A DNA stretch of 64,000 bases from Datnioides undecimradiatus (taxonomy: Eukaryota; Chordata; Actinopteri; Lobotiformes; Datnioididae), in contig WARS01000046.1 of NCBI GenBank assembly GCA_008933995.1, positions 2,647,096 to 2,711,095 of the forward strand, read 5' to 3'. This document shows positions 23,823 through 37,545 of this stretch, piece by piece. The notes under the pieces were generated by a model. The model was not told where the DNA came from. It searched no databases and saw nothing but the letters and a program-made list of their open reading frames with translations. Positions within the stretch are counted from its first letter, which is position 1, and each line of letters starts with the position of its first letter. A program made the position numbers and the translations under genes.

Positions 23823-26311
23823 TCCCCGTCCCCCGTGCTGTCTCTGTGGTTTGGAATCACACCTCTACGTTTCCCCTCTTTGTGATCTGATCTCAGCTCT
23901 GCCCCCAGCTCGCCTGTCACAGCAAATGAGAATTCATGCCCAGCTAACCCTACAAGGTTAAATAAACATAAATAATGAAATAATAACACTGTATCATTGG
24001 CGGGAGCAGCGTAATGAGAGCATTATGATAATTAAACATCCTAATAAGCTTGGGTCAGATTTAATCTCCGTGAGCCTGAGGTCAGCAGATGTTGAGGCCG
24101 CTTCATCATAGAAACGCCACAAATAGTAGGAACGCAGCTGTTTCCTGTACAGTGAACGCGTCTGAACCTTCCTAATAAAGAGCAGCTATTGATCAGTTCC
24201 TTTGAGATTTTTGATTTTCCTTCAAACAGTTAACTCTCCTTGAAAGGCATCATTCAGGGTTTTAATTTCCTGGACTGTCTGGTCTTGTCTCAAAATGTTT
24301 GGCCAGTTAGATAAAAATCGTGTTGTGAAGCCAGCGATAATCTGTTCTCTCATGCCAGCGACTGGAAAAGGATCAATGTATTGGCCCGTGATATCAAATC
24401 ACTGTTGCTAGGGATGCTGAGTTTTGAGAGAGAGTGGATTATTAATAAAGGTTGGAAAATGATTGATCTGATAAGGAAAAAGGTCTGAGGGGTGTTTAGG
24501 AGAAAACCTGTAAAACCGGTGGGAAGTACAGATGTGACATTTCCGCGCTGACTTTGAAAGCAACTGGAAATAAAAATAAATAAAATGCTCTGTTAAATTT
24601 CTGTTCGCCATCTATGAACGAACGCATTCATTTCACGTTCGTTATATATTGTGTCCGAGTGAGTCCAAACCACTGCAACTGGAGAGGAACACACAGACAG
24701 CAAGCAGGACGCGAGCGGATGAAGAAAGTATTGTTTCCACCGTGTCAACACATGCATCACAATGACGAAATCAAATCTATGCTACGAATAAATAAAAACA
24801 CAGGCAATTTAAAAAAAAACACTTTCACCAGTTTAACAGCACACACATGAAAACACTGCTAACATTAATTTGCATTGTCATAAACAGCAATACTCACTTT
24901 AGATCCAACACTCCAGCTGCATGTTTTCCATATTACTCAAGTTATTGGCCGTACAATTTCCCGTGCACGTGTATGCGGTGTGCGTTGACAAGTCTTAGTC
25001 TGAGTGCATGCTTTCATTTTCGAGGGTTTTAAGTGTTTATTTTCTTCAGCTACTCAGGTTTTTTTCTTTACCTGCTTTACGTTGAGCTTTCTCAGCCACT
25101 CCGGGATTGATATGTGGACAGTCTGACCTTGTCATTCCCCATAAGCCTACCCTAACTCTGCAAAGTCGAGTGGCGAGAAGCAAACTTCTCCTTTAAAGGA
25201 AAAATGTAAAGTGGTTGCAAAGTTGGGAAGAGCTAAGGAGTGAGTAGGATGTGGTTTTAAGAAAAAAAAAAGGCTCACTGTGCACTAACCCCCTCAGCAA
25301 GAAACACAGTTAGCAACAAGCTGGTGAACATAGCGACTTTTGGCTCAAAAGAGAGTCGACTTAAATTTGCTAAGCGGCCTTAAACACGACAGCAAGTGAA
25401 TAATGTCGGGTGGCTTAATAAGCGCCTGTTTTGCTAATCAGTTCACCGCATCAACTCACAGATCCTCAGGTTTAAATCAATAACAAGTGCTGAATCCTTT
25501 GGCACACAGCGAGCAGAGCGCATTGTCTTGCTTTGTTCGTCTTCCCCACGGCTACATGAGTGATGAAGCTGTTCGCATTATTGTTCACACTTAATCACGA
25601 CGCTACCTGCTACCTGGCCCTGACTCTTGCTTGAAGCCATACTTCCCATCAGTATGCGCTTCGGTCTTGGTGTTGCTCCGGTGAGCTTTTGCAGCACTGA
25701 ACTCCACAATGCACTGTATTAAAAAATACCTGTTCTCAACAAGGGCAACACACTTGAAACCTACCTAAGAAGCACTTCAGTCCTCATTAGCCATGGCTAC
25801 TAGATACATACATTCATCCTTGCCTGATTCTCTGTGTTTTCATTGATTTGCTGTGCAAAATGCATGTCCCCATTTTAACCTCACTCCAAGATATGCTTCC
25901 TAATGGCAGGTTGCTCTCCTGTGTAATTCATGTTTTCACTGGAGCTGCAGCACACTCTGACAAAGACTGAATCGCTGTTATTGGATTACTAACAGGTAGT
26001 GCGCTTGGAGAAACTCTGGTCCACTCTAGCCGTTGTAGTTCTACGCTGTGGCAGCTGTGGTGTCGACGGACAGATGATGATTAAAATTAATATCGTCGGA
26101 CACAGATCGCACACACAATGACCCACATCTGACACACACACACATGCACACACGCCAATATACAACACACATGCTGCACTGATTAGGGGCCAAGTCCAGT
26201 GTGTGTCGGGGTGTGTGTATTTGTTACATGTTATGAGGTCAGTCATTAGTGATATTGGTTCTCAGCAGCTGTTGGTCTGTTCAGTTTTAGCGGCAGGATA
26301 CAGAATGATGC

Positions 26312-26378
26312 GTGTGTGTGTGTGTGTGTGTTTGTAGGCGTGTGTGTTTGTGTTTGTGTGTGTGTGTGTGTGTGCGTC
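26312..26378. repeat. (GT)n interrupted microsatellite
   Basis: Two GT runs separated by TTTGTAGGCG and by a second GTTTGTGTTTG interruption. Confidence 0.9.
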
Positions 26379-29304
26379 TGTGAGGGAGCGAAGTGAAAAC
26401 AGGGAACATGCTGAATATTTGTCTGGGCATTTTTTTCTTTAGCATTGCAGCACAAACACGTTTCCAGACAAATTTCTGCTGCACGTTCCAACAATAAATT
26501 TGATTTATCTGCACATTTGACTTTAACAACATAGCTGCAAGGGTCAGTGTCACATGATGTGCGTCATCTGTCCACACTCATGAGGCACCAGCACCATAAA
26601 GGTGTGAATATTCTACAAGTTTGGTTTTCGGAGCATCCAGTTTGTGAGATCGACACACACAAATGAGTTGAAACTTGAGTTCGTCGGTGCTACACTGAAT
26701 GCTTAACTTGTGCGTGTTGGCAGAGCTCAAAATAAGAAGGTCATTGTTCGTGAAAGGCCGGCGTGTCTGGGTCGTGTGCTGGGCGAACTCACAGCAGCAG
26801 AGAGACTTGCCGCAGCGTGAACCTCCGACTTTTGGAAGTTGATATTTTTAAATGCAGTTGTTGATCTATTGCGCTGATGATTCAAGAGGGGGAGTGTCGT
26901 GTCGATCGAAGCCATGGAAGTGCATCAACTGTGAGTCACATTGTTTATGGGAAAAATAGACTTTTACTCCCAGAACCAGAGGTTACCCACATATTTATGT
27001 TCTTCACTGAGTGATTTCTATATATAGTGGGGAATTAATTATCTTTTTTTATTTATTTACTGCCCACATAAACAAAGATAAGTTAACAAACAGTCCATTT
27101 AGTGGCTGCTGTGGTACTTTCAGTCATAGTGTGTGATCATTCTCAGCAGATAAGGTTTGTCAGTCAAAGATCTACATTAATCTATATTTACAATTCGAGT
27201 AGTTTTAATAGGTTTAGACACAGCTGGTGACGTTAACGTTGGCATTTGCAGTGAAAGATATATACAGAATTTAAAAAATAAAAAATGAAATGAATTGTGC
27301 AATGTCCAGGAAACATTAACAATATACATCCCCGATGAATTGCCTCCACGTCAATTAATGTAAAATATTGCTGCAGTCAGCTTCCTGGTTGAAATGGGCT
27401 AAATGTGAAACGTTCATGGGGGTTATGACCCATAAAGTGGGCGTGTCCACGAGTGGATCCTCATATTTTTGCTACTGGGCAACAGAAAACGGTATTTCTA
27501 AATTCAGAATTAAAGATGAAGAGTTTCATGTTCAGATAAAACCGCATTTCCAAAATTCTACTTGGCGGTGTAAGCGAGTTTCTTGGGTCTGGGGTTCTCA
27601 CAGGGGTCACTGGATTTAATCTCCACACAAAGGACCATGTAAGTTTTCAATTAAAATTTTATTTTATGAAAATGAAAAGCCACAACGGGGATATGGTTTC
27701 TTCATCTAACTGCTTCAGTGGAAATAGCTGGGCATGCTGTAGTTTCTGCTGGAGATAAGGCTAATGTGGTCATTCTTGGGGGAAGTAAAGGCTCTATGGT
27801 AATTTCCTGTAGAAATAGCAGCTTCCACGGGCTGTAACAGTTAGTGAGATAGATGGTCCAGCAGAGAGGTGGGAAAACTACAACTCAGCATTTTTTTACT
27901 TTATCTATTAGAGTGGTAATATTGCATGATCAAGTGTGGGACACATTCACTCACGCTCTCACTAACTCTCTCTCTATGTCTTCCTCCCTCTTCCTCCCCC
28001 CCTCTCTCTGTCTGTCCATTATGTTGAGTAATGAGTGCAGAGTTTCCAGTCCATCCAACACTCACTGTCCCTCTTAAAGGGACACACCGCGCTCCGGGTG
28101 ATTGATCCCGCTGGCCTGTTTGATGTAAAGTCAAGAGGACAAAGACGCCTAAATCTGTCTGCGGGGTGCAACACCGACTTACACTGTGCATTATCCCAGA
28201 TAAAGAGTTACCCTGTAGACTGAGCTGCACACTTTAGCTTTTAGACTTTTGAATTAAGTCTGTATCAGGTCTCGTTCAGAACCAGCATGTGCAATTGGTT
28301 GAGCAGCTACTCTGTTAGAAACACAACAGAAAAACAGCAGGAGTAGCTTGCTGCAGCGCAACCCAACAAACTCACAGTATTTTATTAATAAAGCTGATTT
28401 AACGCCTCAGTTAATTAACACAGTAGCTGCACCCGGTAAAATTAAATGAGTCATTTGCTCAACGTAGCTGCCAGTTCTTCTTCTGTGACTGAAATGTTTA
28501 ACAGTGATCTACTGGCATCAAGTCGCCAAACACAACAACAGACTTTTGTCTCGTTCTGTTCCACTTTTGTGTTAAACACTTCTATTGTGAAGCAGAAGGA
28601 TGTTCTGTTTGCATTGTAGCAACTTGGTATTGCAGCTCTAATACAGCTGTAAGATAGTGAGCAGTGCACAGCGAAGTTATGAATGAGATAAAACAACGCC
28701 GGATCACATGCGGTTTGAGGGAATGTCGGACTCCGACGCCAACAACTGCTCCTGGAAGAGGTATTTACAGAATCCAAAATTTAAATATGTATTAAACGGT
28801 ACTAGAAATGGGGTTAAATTTAGGAAAATTATTGAAATATGTATTGTATGTCTTAAAATAATTATAGCTGGATGTGTCATTTAGACTGTCAGCATTCAGT
28901 AGAACTGACTTGGACCTGCCAAGCTCTCACAATGTAGTAAGTTAAAAGGGATTTGTATTCAATGGGCCAGCGAGTCGACGAAAAGAGTAAATACCAACAC
29001 CAGGTCATTTGAATGATTTGTCATCCTCCCCTGTGTTTGAAAAACGGATTAGTCACTGAAATCGTGTGCTGTAACCTGTGGCTGGAAGGAAAAACAAAGT
29101 CGCCGCAAATACATTTGAAATGAAATGAAGTGTCATTAAAATCACCGGAGCTGATGTAACCGAGCCTATCACAGGAGCAATTCCAGGACAACAAACAAGT
29201 ACTGTATTGATCCAACGCAGTTATTTGCAGCTGTACGCTGTCATCTGCTATCCATCACTCATTTGATGCCAGAATAAAGAAAAACACATGTCTATCTACT
29301 GTAG

Positions 29305-29332
29305 CTAGATAGATAGATAGATAGATAGATAG
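29305..29332. repeat. (GATA)n tetranucleotide repeat
   Basis: About seven GATA/TAGA units beginning after GTAGC. Confidence 0.95.
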
Positions 29333-29460
29333 AAGGGTCAACATGTGTATGAATCCTCTCCAGTGCAACAACAGACAATGCAACAATTAGCCTGGGTGTA
29401 TGTGTATGCGTGTGCATCTGGACTTGCATGTTGCCAGCTAAATGCCTAAATTGTAACTGC

Positions 29461-29495
29461 GTGTGTGTGTGTGTGTGTGTGTATGTGTGTGTGCG
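29461..29495. repeat. (GT)n microsatellite
   Basis: Eleven GT units, one interruption (GTAT), then more GT. Confidence 0.9.
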
Positions 29496-30012
29496 TCAGT
29501 TATCCCAGTTTGCGTAAGTGGATTAGGAACAATGAGCGCTCTGTGATGAAAAGACAATAGACTTGCATTCTCTCTGCATCCCTACATTGCACCCTGTCTC
29601 CTTTTGTTCCTCCCCTCTTCTCTCTCTCTGTCTCCTGTCTCTCTATGTCTCTCTCTCTCTGTCTCCTGTCTCTCTATGTCTCTCTCTCTCTCTCTGTCTC
29701 TGTTCATTCTCTTTCTGTCACACTCTCCCTGCTTACCGGACTGCATTTCTGTTGACCTACCTCTGTCCTTTTCCAACTAATTCTCTGTATAACTCCCCTC
29801 TAAACATCATCAGATAAACCTGTATGTGAGCTTGTGTGCATGCATTGTGTATGTGTGTGTGTGTGTGTGCGGGACTGTGTGTGCGTGCTTGTGTTTGTGC
29901 GTATAAGAGAAAAAATAGAAAGCGAGAGCAGTCCAGCGGTTATTAATCAGTAATTAGTGCTCTGCGATGTGTTGAGGATTAATTTACTGATTCTTCAACC
30001 TCCCATCTGCTG

Positions 30013-30014
<2 letters not shown>

Positions 30015-30043
<29 letters not shown>

Positions 30044-30068
30044 GCGCGCGCACACACACGCACACACA
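30015..30068. repeat. (CA)n-(CG)n-(CA)n compound repeat
   Basis: A CA tract interrupted by CGCGCGCG. The alternating purine-pyrimidine run is a strong candidate for Z-DNA formation. Confidence 0.9.
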
Positions 30069-31369
30069 ACTTTAGAGAGAGGGAGAAAATAAGACCAATA
30101 CAGAGGCGCACACACAGAAAGCCCCTCTGTCTTTTGGTAATAGTCTTGTCTGATTCCACAGTGCGTTCTGCTGATCTCTGATCAGTCTGGTCCAGCTGGA
30201 CTCAGCCTCCCCGCGGCTACATAACAGAATCATCCTAAACTCTCTCTCCGTCGATAAGAAGTGTGTCGCCTGCAGACCCACGCAGCCTCTCTGCAACATC
30301 CTTGTTTCTCTGTGGGAATACTTAGAGGAGGAACGGAGCAGACTTTCAAGTAGGTCTCCATTTACAGGCGCTGACGGCCAGTAACATTATCATTATCTTG
30401 AATGCACTGGTGTTAAAGTTGTAATCCTCAAAATGATTGAAGTTTTTCAACATCTTTGATACTGTCCAGCCTGAGAACATGTTTTCCTCAAACGTAATGG
30501 CAGAACTTCCTGTTAGTTTATATAACCTCTATGCCAAACATGGAGGAGATGCACTTTCCCATGTAGGACAACAAATGCAAAAAGGAAAAACCAGTTCTGG
30601 TCACTGAAGCCTTTCATGGATTCACAACAGCAGATTTCAGGCCAGAATCAATGCATTTCCTTGTAAACACCCAGATTGTTTGACTCAACGCTGCAGACGA
30701 AGTAAATGCATTAGGATTTTAGCCAGTTTTAAAACCAAGGGTGCACAAATGAAGCACGGGGTTCGTTGGTTCGGGCAGAGCAGCGAGGACGCACTTGAAC
30801 TGACTGATCAGCATCAGCTGTTTGCAGTATGCTGCGCAGTCAGTGGCATTCACAAGCTGCGCGGCTGGTAACTCCCAATCATGTTCACGCAGGTACACGC
30901 GGCGACCGGTGTAACCTGATGCTAATCGCTGTAACTCTGCTGATTGTGCTCATGCCAACGCCATTCGCTGCCACTGCCTTGAGATTCGTGTTCGTTTATG
31001 TTTATTTTAGGGGATTAGCTCTCTCAGCAGAATCCCCGTCGCTGCTCGGAGTCTTTGAGGGCTTCCTGAAACAGCAGGGCCTTCTCCACAAGTCTGGCAA
31101 ACATGTGCTGTAAATTAAATCTCTCTGAAGTTTGCAGGGTTGCCGCAGACCTTTGCAAACCAAAAGGCAGGCCGTGTTTTGCTTTGGATGGGTGTTTTTA
31201 TCAACTCAACAGTGACAAATGTGAATTAGGACCAAATCATATGGAAACCCAATATATAATATACTCAATGCAAAGCTGCTGCTTCTTCTCTCTGCTTTAT
31301 ATCTTGTAAATTGAATCCATTTAATATCTTTGTGCTGTTTGTCCCACAAGAAAGGTGAAACACCACACA

Positions 31370-31485
31370 CTGTTTTGAGACATTTTGTAGACTAAATGAT
31401 GACTAGTGACCAAAACGATCTGTTTATTTAAAAGTTGAGCCATAGGTGAAAGAATAATTGAAATATAATGATAAGTTGCAGCCCT
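31370..31485. repeat. Copy of the TAATCGATTA-type teleost repeat
   Basis: GAGACATTTTGTAGACTAAA and ATAATGATAAGTTGCAGCCCT correspond to the end of this common family (usual end close to TAGTTGCAGCCCT). Confidence 0.5.
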
Positions 31486-33198
31486 GATAATGTTTTGTCT
31501 TTAATGCAGCATTAATCATATATGTGATTTTCTTCGTATTATTACAAGCCATACATTAGTCTCAGACAAAAGTTCAAGCGCTGCTTTTGTGCGAAAGGGC
31601 CGTAAAGACAAAACAAAGAGCTGCACTTCTTGGCATTCGTGATTCAGAGAACCGTGGTGCAGTGCACACATCAGAAGAAAGCCACACACAGCAAGTTACC
31701 TTTTCTTCTCTGACAGAAGGATCAGGGCTGCCATTGGTCAAGCACAGCGTCGTGCGCAGACGGCCACAAAGAGCTCAACATGATTCACCTGCCTGTTCGC
31801 AGCGGTCTCCATGAGAAGGAGCCAGTTTTCCTCCTCTGCCTGCCGGGCTGCCCACGGCTCTGCACTCACCTTTCACTGGAAATGACTGATTTCTCAGTGG
31901 TCGCCGCTTACAATGTGAAATGGCCTCAAAGGAGGTGAGACAGCGCCGAACAGTGAATTCGTTTTTTTTGTTTTTTTTTTCTTTCCAGGGGAACAGTAAG
32001 AGTGCTGTTCTGACACCTGAATGATATCAGGTGTTTACAGAGAACAAGGTGCATTTGTAAGAATGAAGTAACCGTTCTGCGTGGTCAGCTGCGATTGCAC
32101 AAGTCTGCTGAAGGGTACAGGAAACTCTGAGTAAAGCAAATAAGTCTTATTTTACGAATGTGCTGTTTTCAGCATGTTTTAAAGTGTTTATAGTCATATA
32201 TGTAAACATCTGAGGCTTTTATTGAAGCAGTCACATGTTCATTACGTTGCTCAAGGGCACCCCAGCAGCATATTTACAGCCAGCAGACAGTGTTCCTACA
32301 CTCACCCGCCTCATGTATTATCCTCTCAACAAAGGAGAGCCGGGGCGAGGCGTTGCTCTTTGTAATGAGAGCTCCTCCAGAGTAATGAAACTTGTCTGGA
32401 ACAAAGAGAGCGCTTCTAATATCAAACTGTGTCCTATTACCATAATAACTGACCTTTCTATTGGCTGAGAAGGGGGGACATAGCCTCGGCTCTGGCCCAA
32501 TCCAAACTTATCGTCTTGATAACAACCTGGAATTAATGCCCGGCATAATGGAGAGCAGGCACAGGAGGGAAAGGGAAGGTGGCGGGGGTGGCGTGGGCGG
32601 TGGAAGACGTGTCTTTACAATAGAGAAAAACACACAACAAAGGGAAAAGTGTGCTGAGGGGGGAGAGACGGCAAAGAAGGTGGATGGTGAGGAGGAAAGA
32701 CGTCAGGGTACGAGGGAAAGAGTGCGGAGGGGAGGGCGGGGAACGAGCGCGGAGATGTTTCAACAAAAGGTCTCGTGTTGAGAAGCACTCGCTCTCCCTC
32801 ACGTTCTCCCTTTCCCCCCCTCATTATCCCTCCACAGGACAGAGGAGAGGGGGAGGTGAGGGAGGGAGCGGGGGGAAATGACATTTTCATTTGTTCTTTT
32901 AAGGGCTCCTTATTATCACCTTTCAAGAGAAACCCTCTCTTTCTCCATCTCTCTCTCTCTCCCTGTCGCCTTTTTTCTCTCGCTCCCCCACAATAGATTC
33001 AAATAGAAGTTTTTATGCACTCCCTCTCTCCCTGTCTCCCCCTCTGTCTCTCTACCTCCTCGCCTGTTCTCTCTCTCTCTCTGTCTCTCTCCATTCTGCA
33101 GTATAATTGCATGGCTGATTAATTATAAGGGAATCAGTAAGAGTGAAAAGAGGAGTTGGCATTTCAGCCTACAAAGAGAAAAGAACCCTGCACCTACA

Positions 33199-33249
<51 letters not shown>
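33199..33249. repeat. (CA)n microsatellite
   Basis: About 25 uninterrupted CA units. Confidence 0.95.
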
Positions 33250-33254
<5 letters not shown>

Positions 33255-35696
33255 AAACCACCAACAACAGGTTTTCACCTCTGCATTGTCTTGTATGAGG
33301 TTTTTTTTTTTTTTGCATACAAACACACTCGCTGTCACACACACATTCCAGTTTCCGTAACATTTTCATTCATCTAGGTTTAAAGGTGCAACCTAGTCCT
33401 GCATCAGTGTCTCAGACTACAGCAAAGGTGTGTCATTTACTCAATAAAGTTGACGCAGGGTGAGTTTGCAAAACTCAGTGAGCAGCGATTTGCTGTTTAC
33501 TGTCCGAGTTTCTCACCTCACAGGTTTTAAGGAACATTCTGGTGCCTTGTTGTTGGCTGTTTGGCTGATGCAAGAAAGTTTGTGACCATGCTGAAAATGG
33601 AGGAAGCTCACACGCACCAGCATGTGCTAGCCATCCTGGCTACCAAGAGCTTCCACGCAAAGCAATAGCATTGCAATCAGTCATAGGTATATTCCTATGT
33701 AGACTTCCTCCATGTGAGTCTTCACACACCAGCACAAAGAACGCACATGCTCCTTGGACTGCTGGGGTTGCTGCAGGTGCAAGCCAAGTGGCAGTATATG
33801 CAAAACCATGTCAAAGAACACCTCAGACCTGAGGAAGGACCCTGTACCACTCAGCTGTGTCTCAGTCTCAAGATTACTTCCACAATTAATGGCCACTGCA
33901 TGGTGTGGGTTTGCAAGCAAAGGTTTGCTCCAACTCATTTTCTGCAGGACACAGGTGAATTGCTTCATTGTAAAATAGGCATAAGAAGAAAACAGGGAGC
34001 TTTAGGTAAATTAGGTGGGAAATCACCTGGACGAACACTGACAGGGAAACGGTGATGGAGGGGCCGGGAAGTTTCTTGTTTCTTATTTCTCAGATTCATC
34101 TTTTCGTTATTAAAAAATGTACTGCTGCTTGCCACAAAGTCATGTTATTTACACAATGCTTGCTCCGAACAAAGTTGTCTGAAACGTGAATGCAGTTTAA
34201 TAACAGGCTGTATTGTGTGATCAGCCGTACCGCCAATCAAAATGGAAAACCACTGAGAAAGGCATACATAATGGCTTTAGGGAAAAAAAATTGGGTTTTT
34301 TTTGAAGAACCTTCACATCTTCATCCCAAGGCTTTCTTTCAAAATTCATTTATTCTTGAAGGAGTTTCTGAAAAGCTTTTCCTGGGGTGTGAAAAAGGAA
34401 GTTTAGCATGGACAGAAGGCCCAAACTGAGAGGAAAGGATGCAAAAACAAATTTTAGCCAGTTCATTGTGGACATTGAGTTTGAGTCTCTGCAGTTGGTT
34501 CTCTTATAAATATTCATTACCGGGCCCTGGCCAGTTGGCAGATTGTCATGAGCTGTGCTCCATTTGCCAAGCTAGTCATCAAAACCAAAACTTAATGATC
34601 ATAGCATTGCATTAGGAGTACTCGCGAGCAGTGTGCGAGCAGTGTAAGTCTGTTGTCCAAGGACTTATCCACATTCTTTTAAAAATGTATTTTTTGACCA
34701 AGTCCTGGAGTCACTTTTATCGAATAATTATATTTTGCAACATAATCTTCACGTATGGTGTTATCATAGTCTTAAACATATGGAAGGAGTCATGGTACAT
34801 TTCAACACTTGCAGCAGATACAGTCAAATATGTTGACATTATAAACCCCTGACAAAAATTCAAAGCAGATGTTTGAGTGTGGTAAACTGGTCGTGTATAA
34901 AAAGGGCCTACGTGGCTTGGAAGGGAATCTCTGAGCTCAGGATGGCTGTGTACCCCGCAGGGGTGTTTTACCTCTTAGCTTTGCCTCTCCAAGTGGATCA
35001 ATTCCAGAGGATTGATGGAGTTTTTCGCTGCAGATTGATGTTGTCGATGCAGAACTTGGATTCTGGGGAGCCCTAAATCTGCCCCCTTCTATCTCTGTGT
35101 TCCAGTTTGTTGTTGTGCCTCAAAATCAGCAGCTTTAACTGAATAATTTTGGATGGGGATTGCAAACATCCTATGACTCATCTTTGGGTCAAAACCAAGT
35201 CGTACTGATGATTCTGTTTTCTATTTTTCTCTCTTCCCGCTCTCTCAACATGCTTCATTCCTTCCTTCCTGATCTGTTGTTTTAAGTTTGTCTGATGGTT
35301 TTCTGTTTTTTTAAAGCAGGGAAATCACCATAATGTAAGTACTGTAAGTGTGTGTGTGTGCATCTAATGGATATACGGGTTTGTATTTGCACACCGATGT
35401 GTACACAAGCCCCTATATGTGTGCATACATACCTGTGTATGTGTGTCTCTTCTTGAGGTGTATGTGTTGTGCCTTTGCAAGTGTGTCTGCGCACACGCAC
35501 CGCTGATGTGATTTGATAAGACACCAATAAGAGCAAATCTCATTAACATCAAACTGCTTTAGTACTAATCAGGTTACCGAGCAACCAGCCAGCCAATGGC
35601 AGCTACTAATGCCATTAAGTCGAGCCGTGATTGGATTGGGATCTTATTTCAACTTCCTGAAGGCTGCCAGTGTTTTAATCAATAAACACAACCGCA

Positions 35697-35740
35697 GTGA
35701 TGTCACAGTCCGTTAGACCGGCGAGGCGGTGATGTCACAG
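35697..35740. promoter_or_regulatory. Paired GTGATGTCACAG sites
   Basis: The 12-mer GTGATGTCACAG occurs at 35697-35708 and again at 35729-35740, 32 bp apart. Its core TGATGTCA differs by one base from the CRE/ATF octamer TGACGTCA. The duplication in otherwise non-repetitive sequence suggests an enhancer. Binding is inferred. Confidence 0.3.
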
Positions 35741-36344
35741 CTCATTAAGGTTGTAAAGACGGTGGAAGGGATGAGCGGCGCGGATTGAGGTGTTTTATCC
35801 GATAGTCGAATACGAGGAAACTCCGCCCACACTCTGAGAGGATGTGATAGGCTGCATATAAGAACAGTGAATCGGAAGAAACACCAATGCAGCACGTCTT
35901 TCATGATAATTTCACGGTGTTGGCAAAGTGACGGTAAATGCATGATTAAAGGAAAGAGAGAAAAGGATGAGGAAAGGGAAAATATGGTATGAAACAACAC
36001 TTACTGTATTCAGACAGATCGCAAAGCAACTTTGTGCATTTCCAGAGGATTTATGAATCTATTTCATAAACAGAGAGAAAAGAAGAAAAGGGTTGAATGG
36101 TGAATGACTGAAACAACTGAAATTGCTGGTGAGAGATCAGTCAGATACTGAAACACAGTGATTCCCTCAGACCGTGTTGGTACATCTGTTAGCTAGCTAG
36201 CTAGTTTACAGCTAACACCAGCTGGTACAATGGCTGCTTCTAAAGCAACACAGACAACCAGCTGATATAATGAACAACAAATTGGCTTTTTTGTCTGAAT
36301 ACGCCTTTAAAGTCCATGTGTTGCCACACCGATGGCTCAGCAGT

Positions 36345-36510
36345 GCTCTGTGCTAACGTGCTAAGAAGCGGATGTTTAGTGGGTATAATGTTTACAGTGT
36401 TCACCATCTTAGTTTTGCGTGTTAGCATGCTAGCACATGTTAGTTAGCACTGAAAACAAACCACAGCTGAAGTTGATTATGAATTTAATCATAAATCAAA
36501 ATACTTCACG
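36345..36510. repeat. GTTAGCATGCTAGCA-type teleost interspersed repeat
   Basis: TGTTTAGTGGGTATAATGTTT, GTTCACCATCTTAGTTTTGC and GTGTTAGCATGCTAGCACAT in this order match a repeat common in fish genomes. A fragment recurs near 45655-45705. Confidence 0.55.
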
Positions 36511-37500
36511 ATGAACTATTAATATAAAACTGATTGCGGCAGTCCTGGGAAAGTCCGGCAAACACAGAGGTAATTAGCATTCATCGTCTGGGAACCATAA
36601 ATGCGTCAGTCCATTTTGGTAGATGATGAGATATTTCATAAAATAGTCCAAAGTGATCAGAGTCATAATTGTGAATCAGAGGCAGTGTCCTCTGTGGACC
36701 ATAAATATTTGACATCAAAGGCAATCCACAGAAAACATCAACTTCATGTTGGCCCTAAAGAGTTAAAGGTCATGGGGGTCGCAAAGCCATGAGGATCCAT
36801 TTCTGGGAGTCATGAATGTCTGTGGAAAATGTTTTTCCACTCCAGGTTTGAATGGTTCAGTCTGGAACCAGGCCGACCGACCACAATGAAGCGATGGATT
36901 GAATGATGGAGGGGGGATTAGGGAATCATCCAGGCTAAAACACTGAAGTGTCTCTCTCAGTCTTACAGTTCGGGCTGATCATGTTCACGTTTCAACAGGA
37001 AAATGAATTAGAGTAACATTCAGACTATTTCCTCTCCAGAATTAGTTCATTAATTCTCTCTGGTAGATTAGCTGGTCAGGATAGCTGAGACTAAAATAAT
37101 CCTCTTTGCTGGTTTGACGGATTTCACTCATGCCATTTTGTGTTTCCAAACACAATGTCATACACGATGGGGCACAAAATGGCCGCCATATCAGAACCAC
37201 TTACTGGACCTGTGACATTAAGTTAAAACAAAGCATTCCAGACAGTTTAATCCATTTAACCTGGCCAATCCTGTTGCGGTCACTCCATTCACTGTTTGAT
37301 TCTCCTCAATCGTCTCAATTTAAAGGCGCAGCCGTGCTCCTGTCTCTCTCTCTCTCTCTCTCTCTCTGTCTGTCGCTCTCTTCCTCCTTCTCCCCCTCGT
37401 CTCTTCTGCCTCAGATCGATGGCGAGGGCGAAAAGCTAATGACCCATCTCAGCAACCAATTCACTCAGCTCTGCCACACTCAGTACCTGTCTAAACCTAT

Positions 37501-37545
37501 GAGGAGAGAGGAGAGGAGAGGAGAAGAGAGGAGAGGAGAGGAGGA
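37501..37545. repeat. (GAGAGGAG)n purine tract
   Basis: Imperfect GAGAGGAG units, purine on the plus strand. A CCTCT-type tract of opposite strand polarity lies at 42591-42690. Confidence 0.85.

Larger units (their letters stand above)
23823..31365. other. Intergenic DNA, no gene seen
   Basis: AT-rich sequence with microsatellites at 26312-26378, 29305-29332, 29461-29495, 29846-29870 and 30015-30068 and a CT-rich tract at 29619-29700. Several non-repetitive stretches (for example 28980-29220) could be conserved non-coding elements, but nothing in one genome proves it. Confidence 0.5.
31486..36340. other. Intergenic DNA, no gene seen
   Basis: Includes a purine-rich run (32560-32760) followed by a pyrimidine-rich one (32940-33095), a long (CA)n at 33199-33249, and a non-repetitive region around 35560-35760 with two identical 12-mers. 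Open frames up to 113 codons were inspected and none resembles a protein family I know. Confidence 0.5.

Noticed and set aside
26100..26378. Repeated CA/GT-rich units suggestive of a CRISPR-like or satellite array
   Set aside because: Irregular dinucleotide repeats without unique spacers; vertebrate DNA.
33714..34055. 113-codon plus-strand frame
   Set aside because: No microsatellite, but also no known motif, no flanking splice signals that extend it, and no conserved composition.
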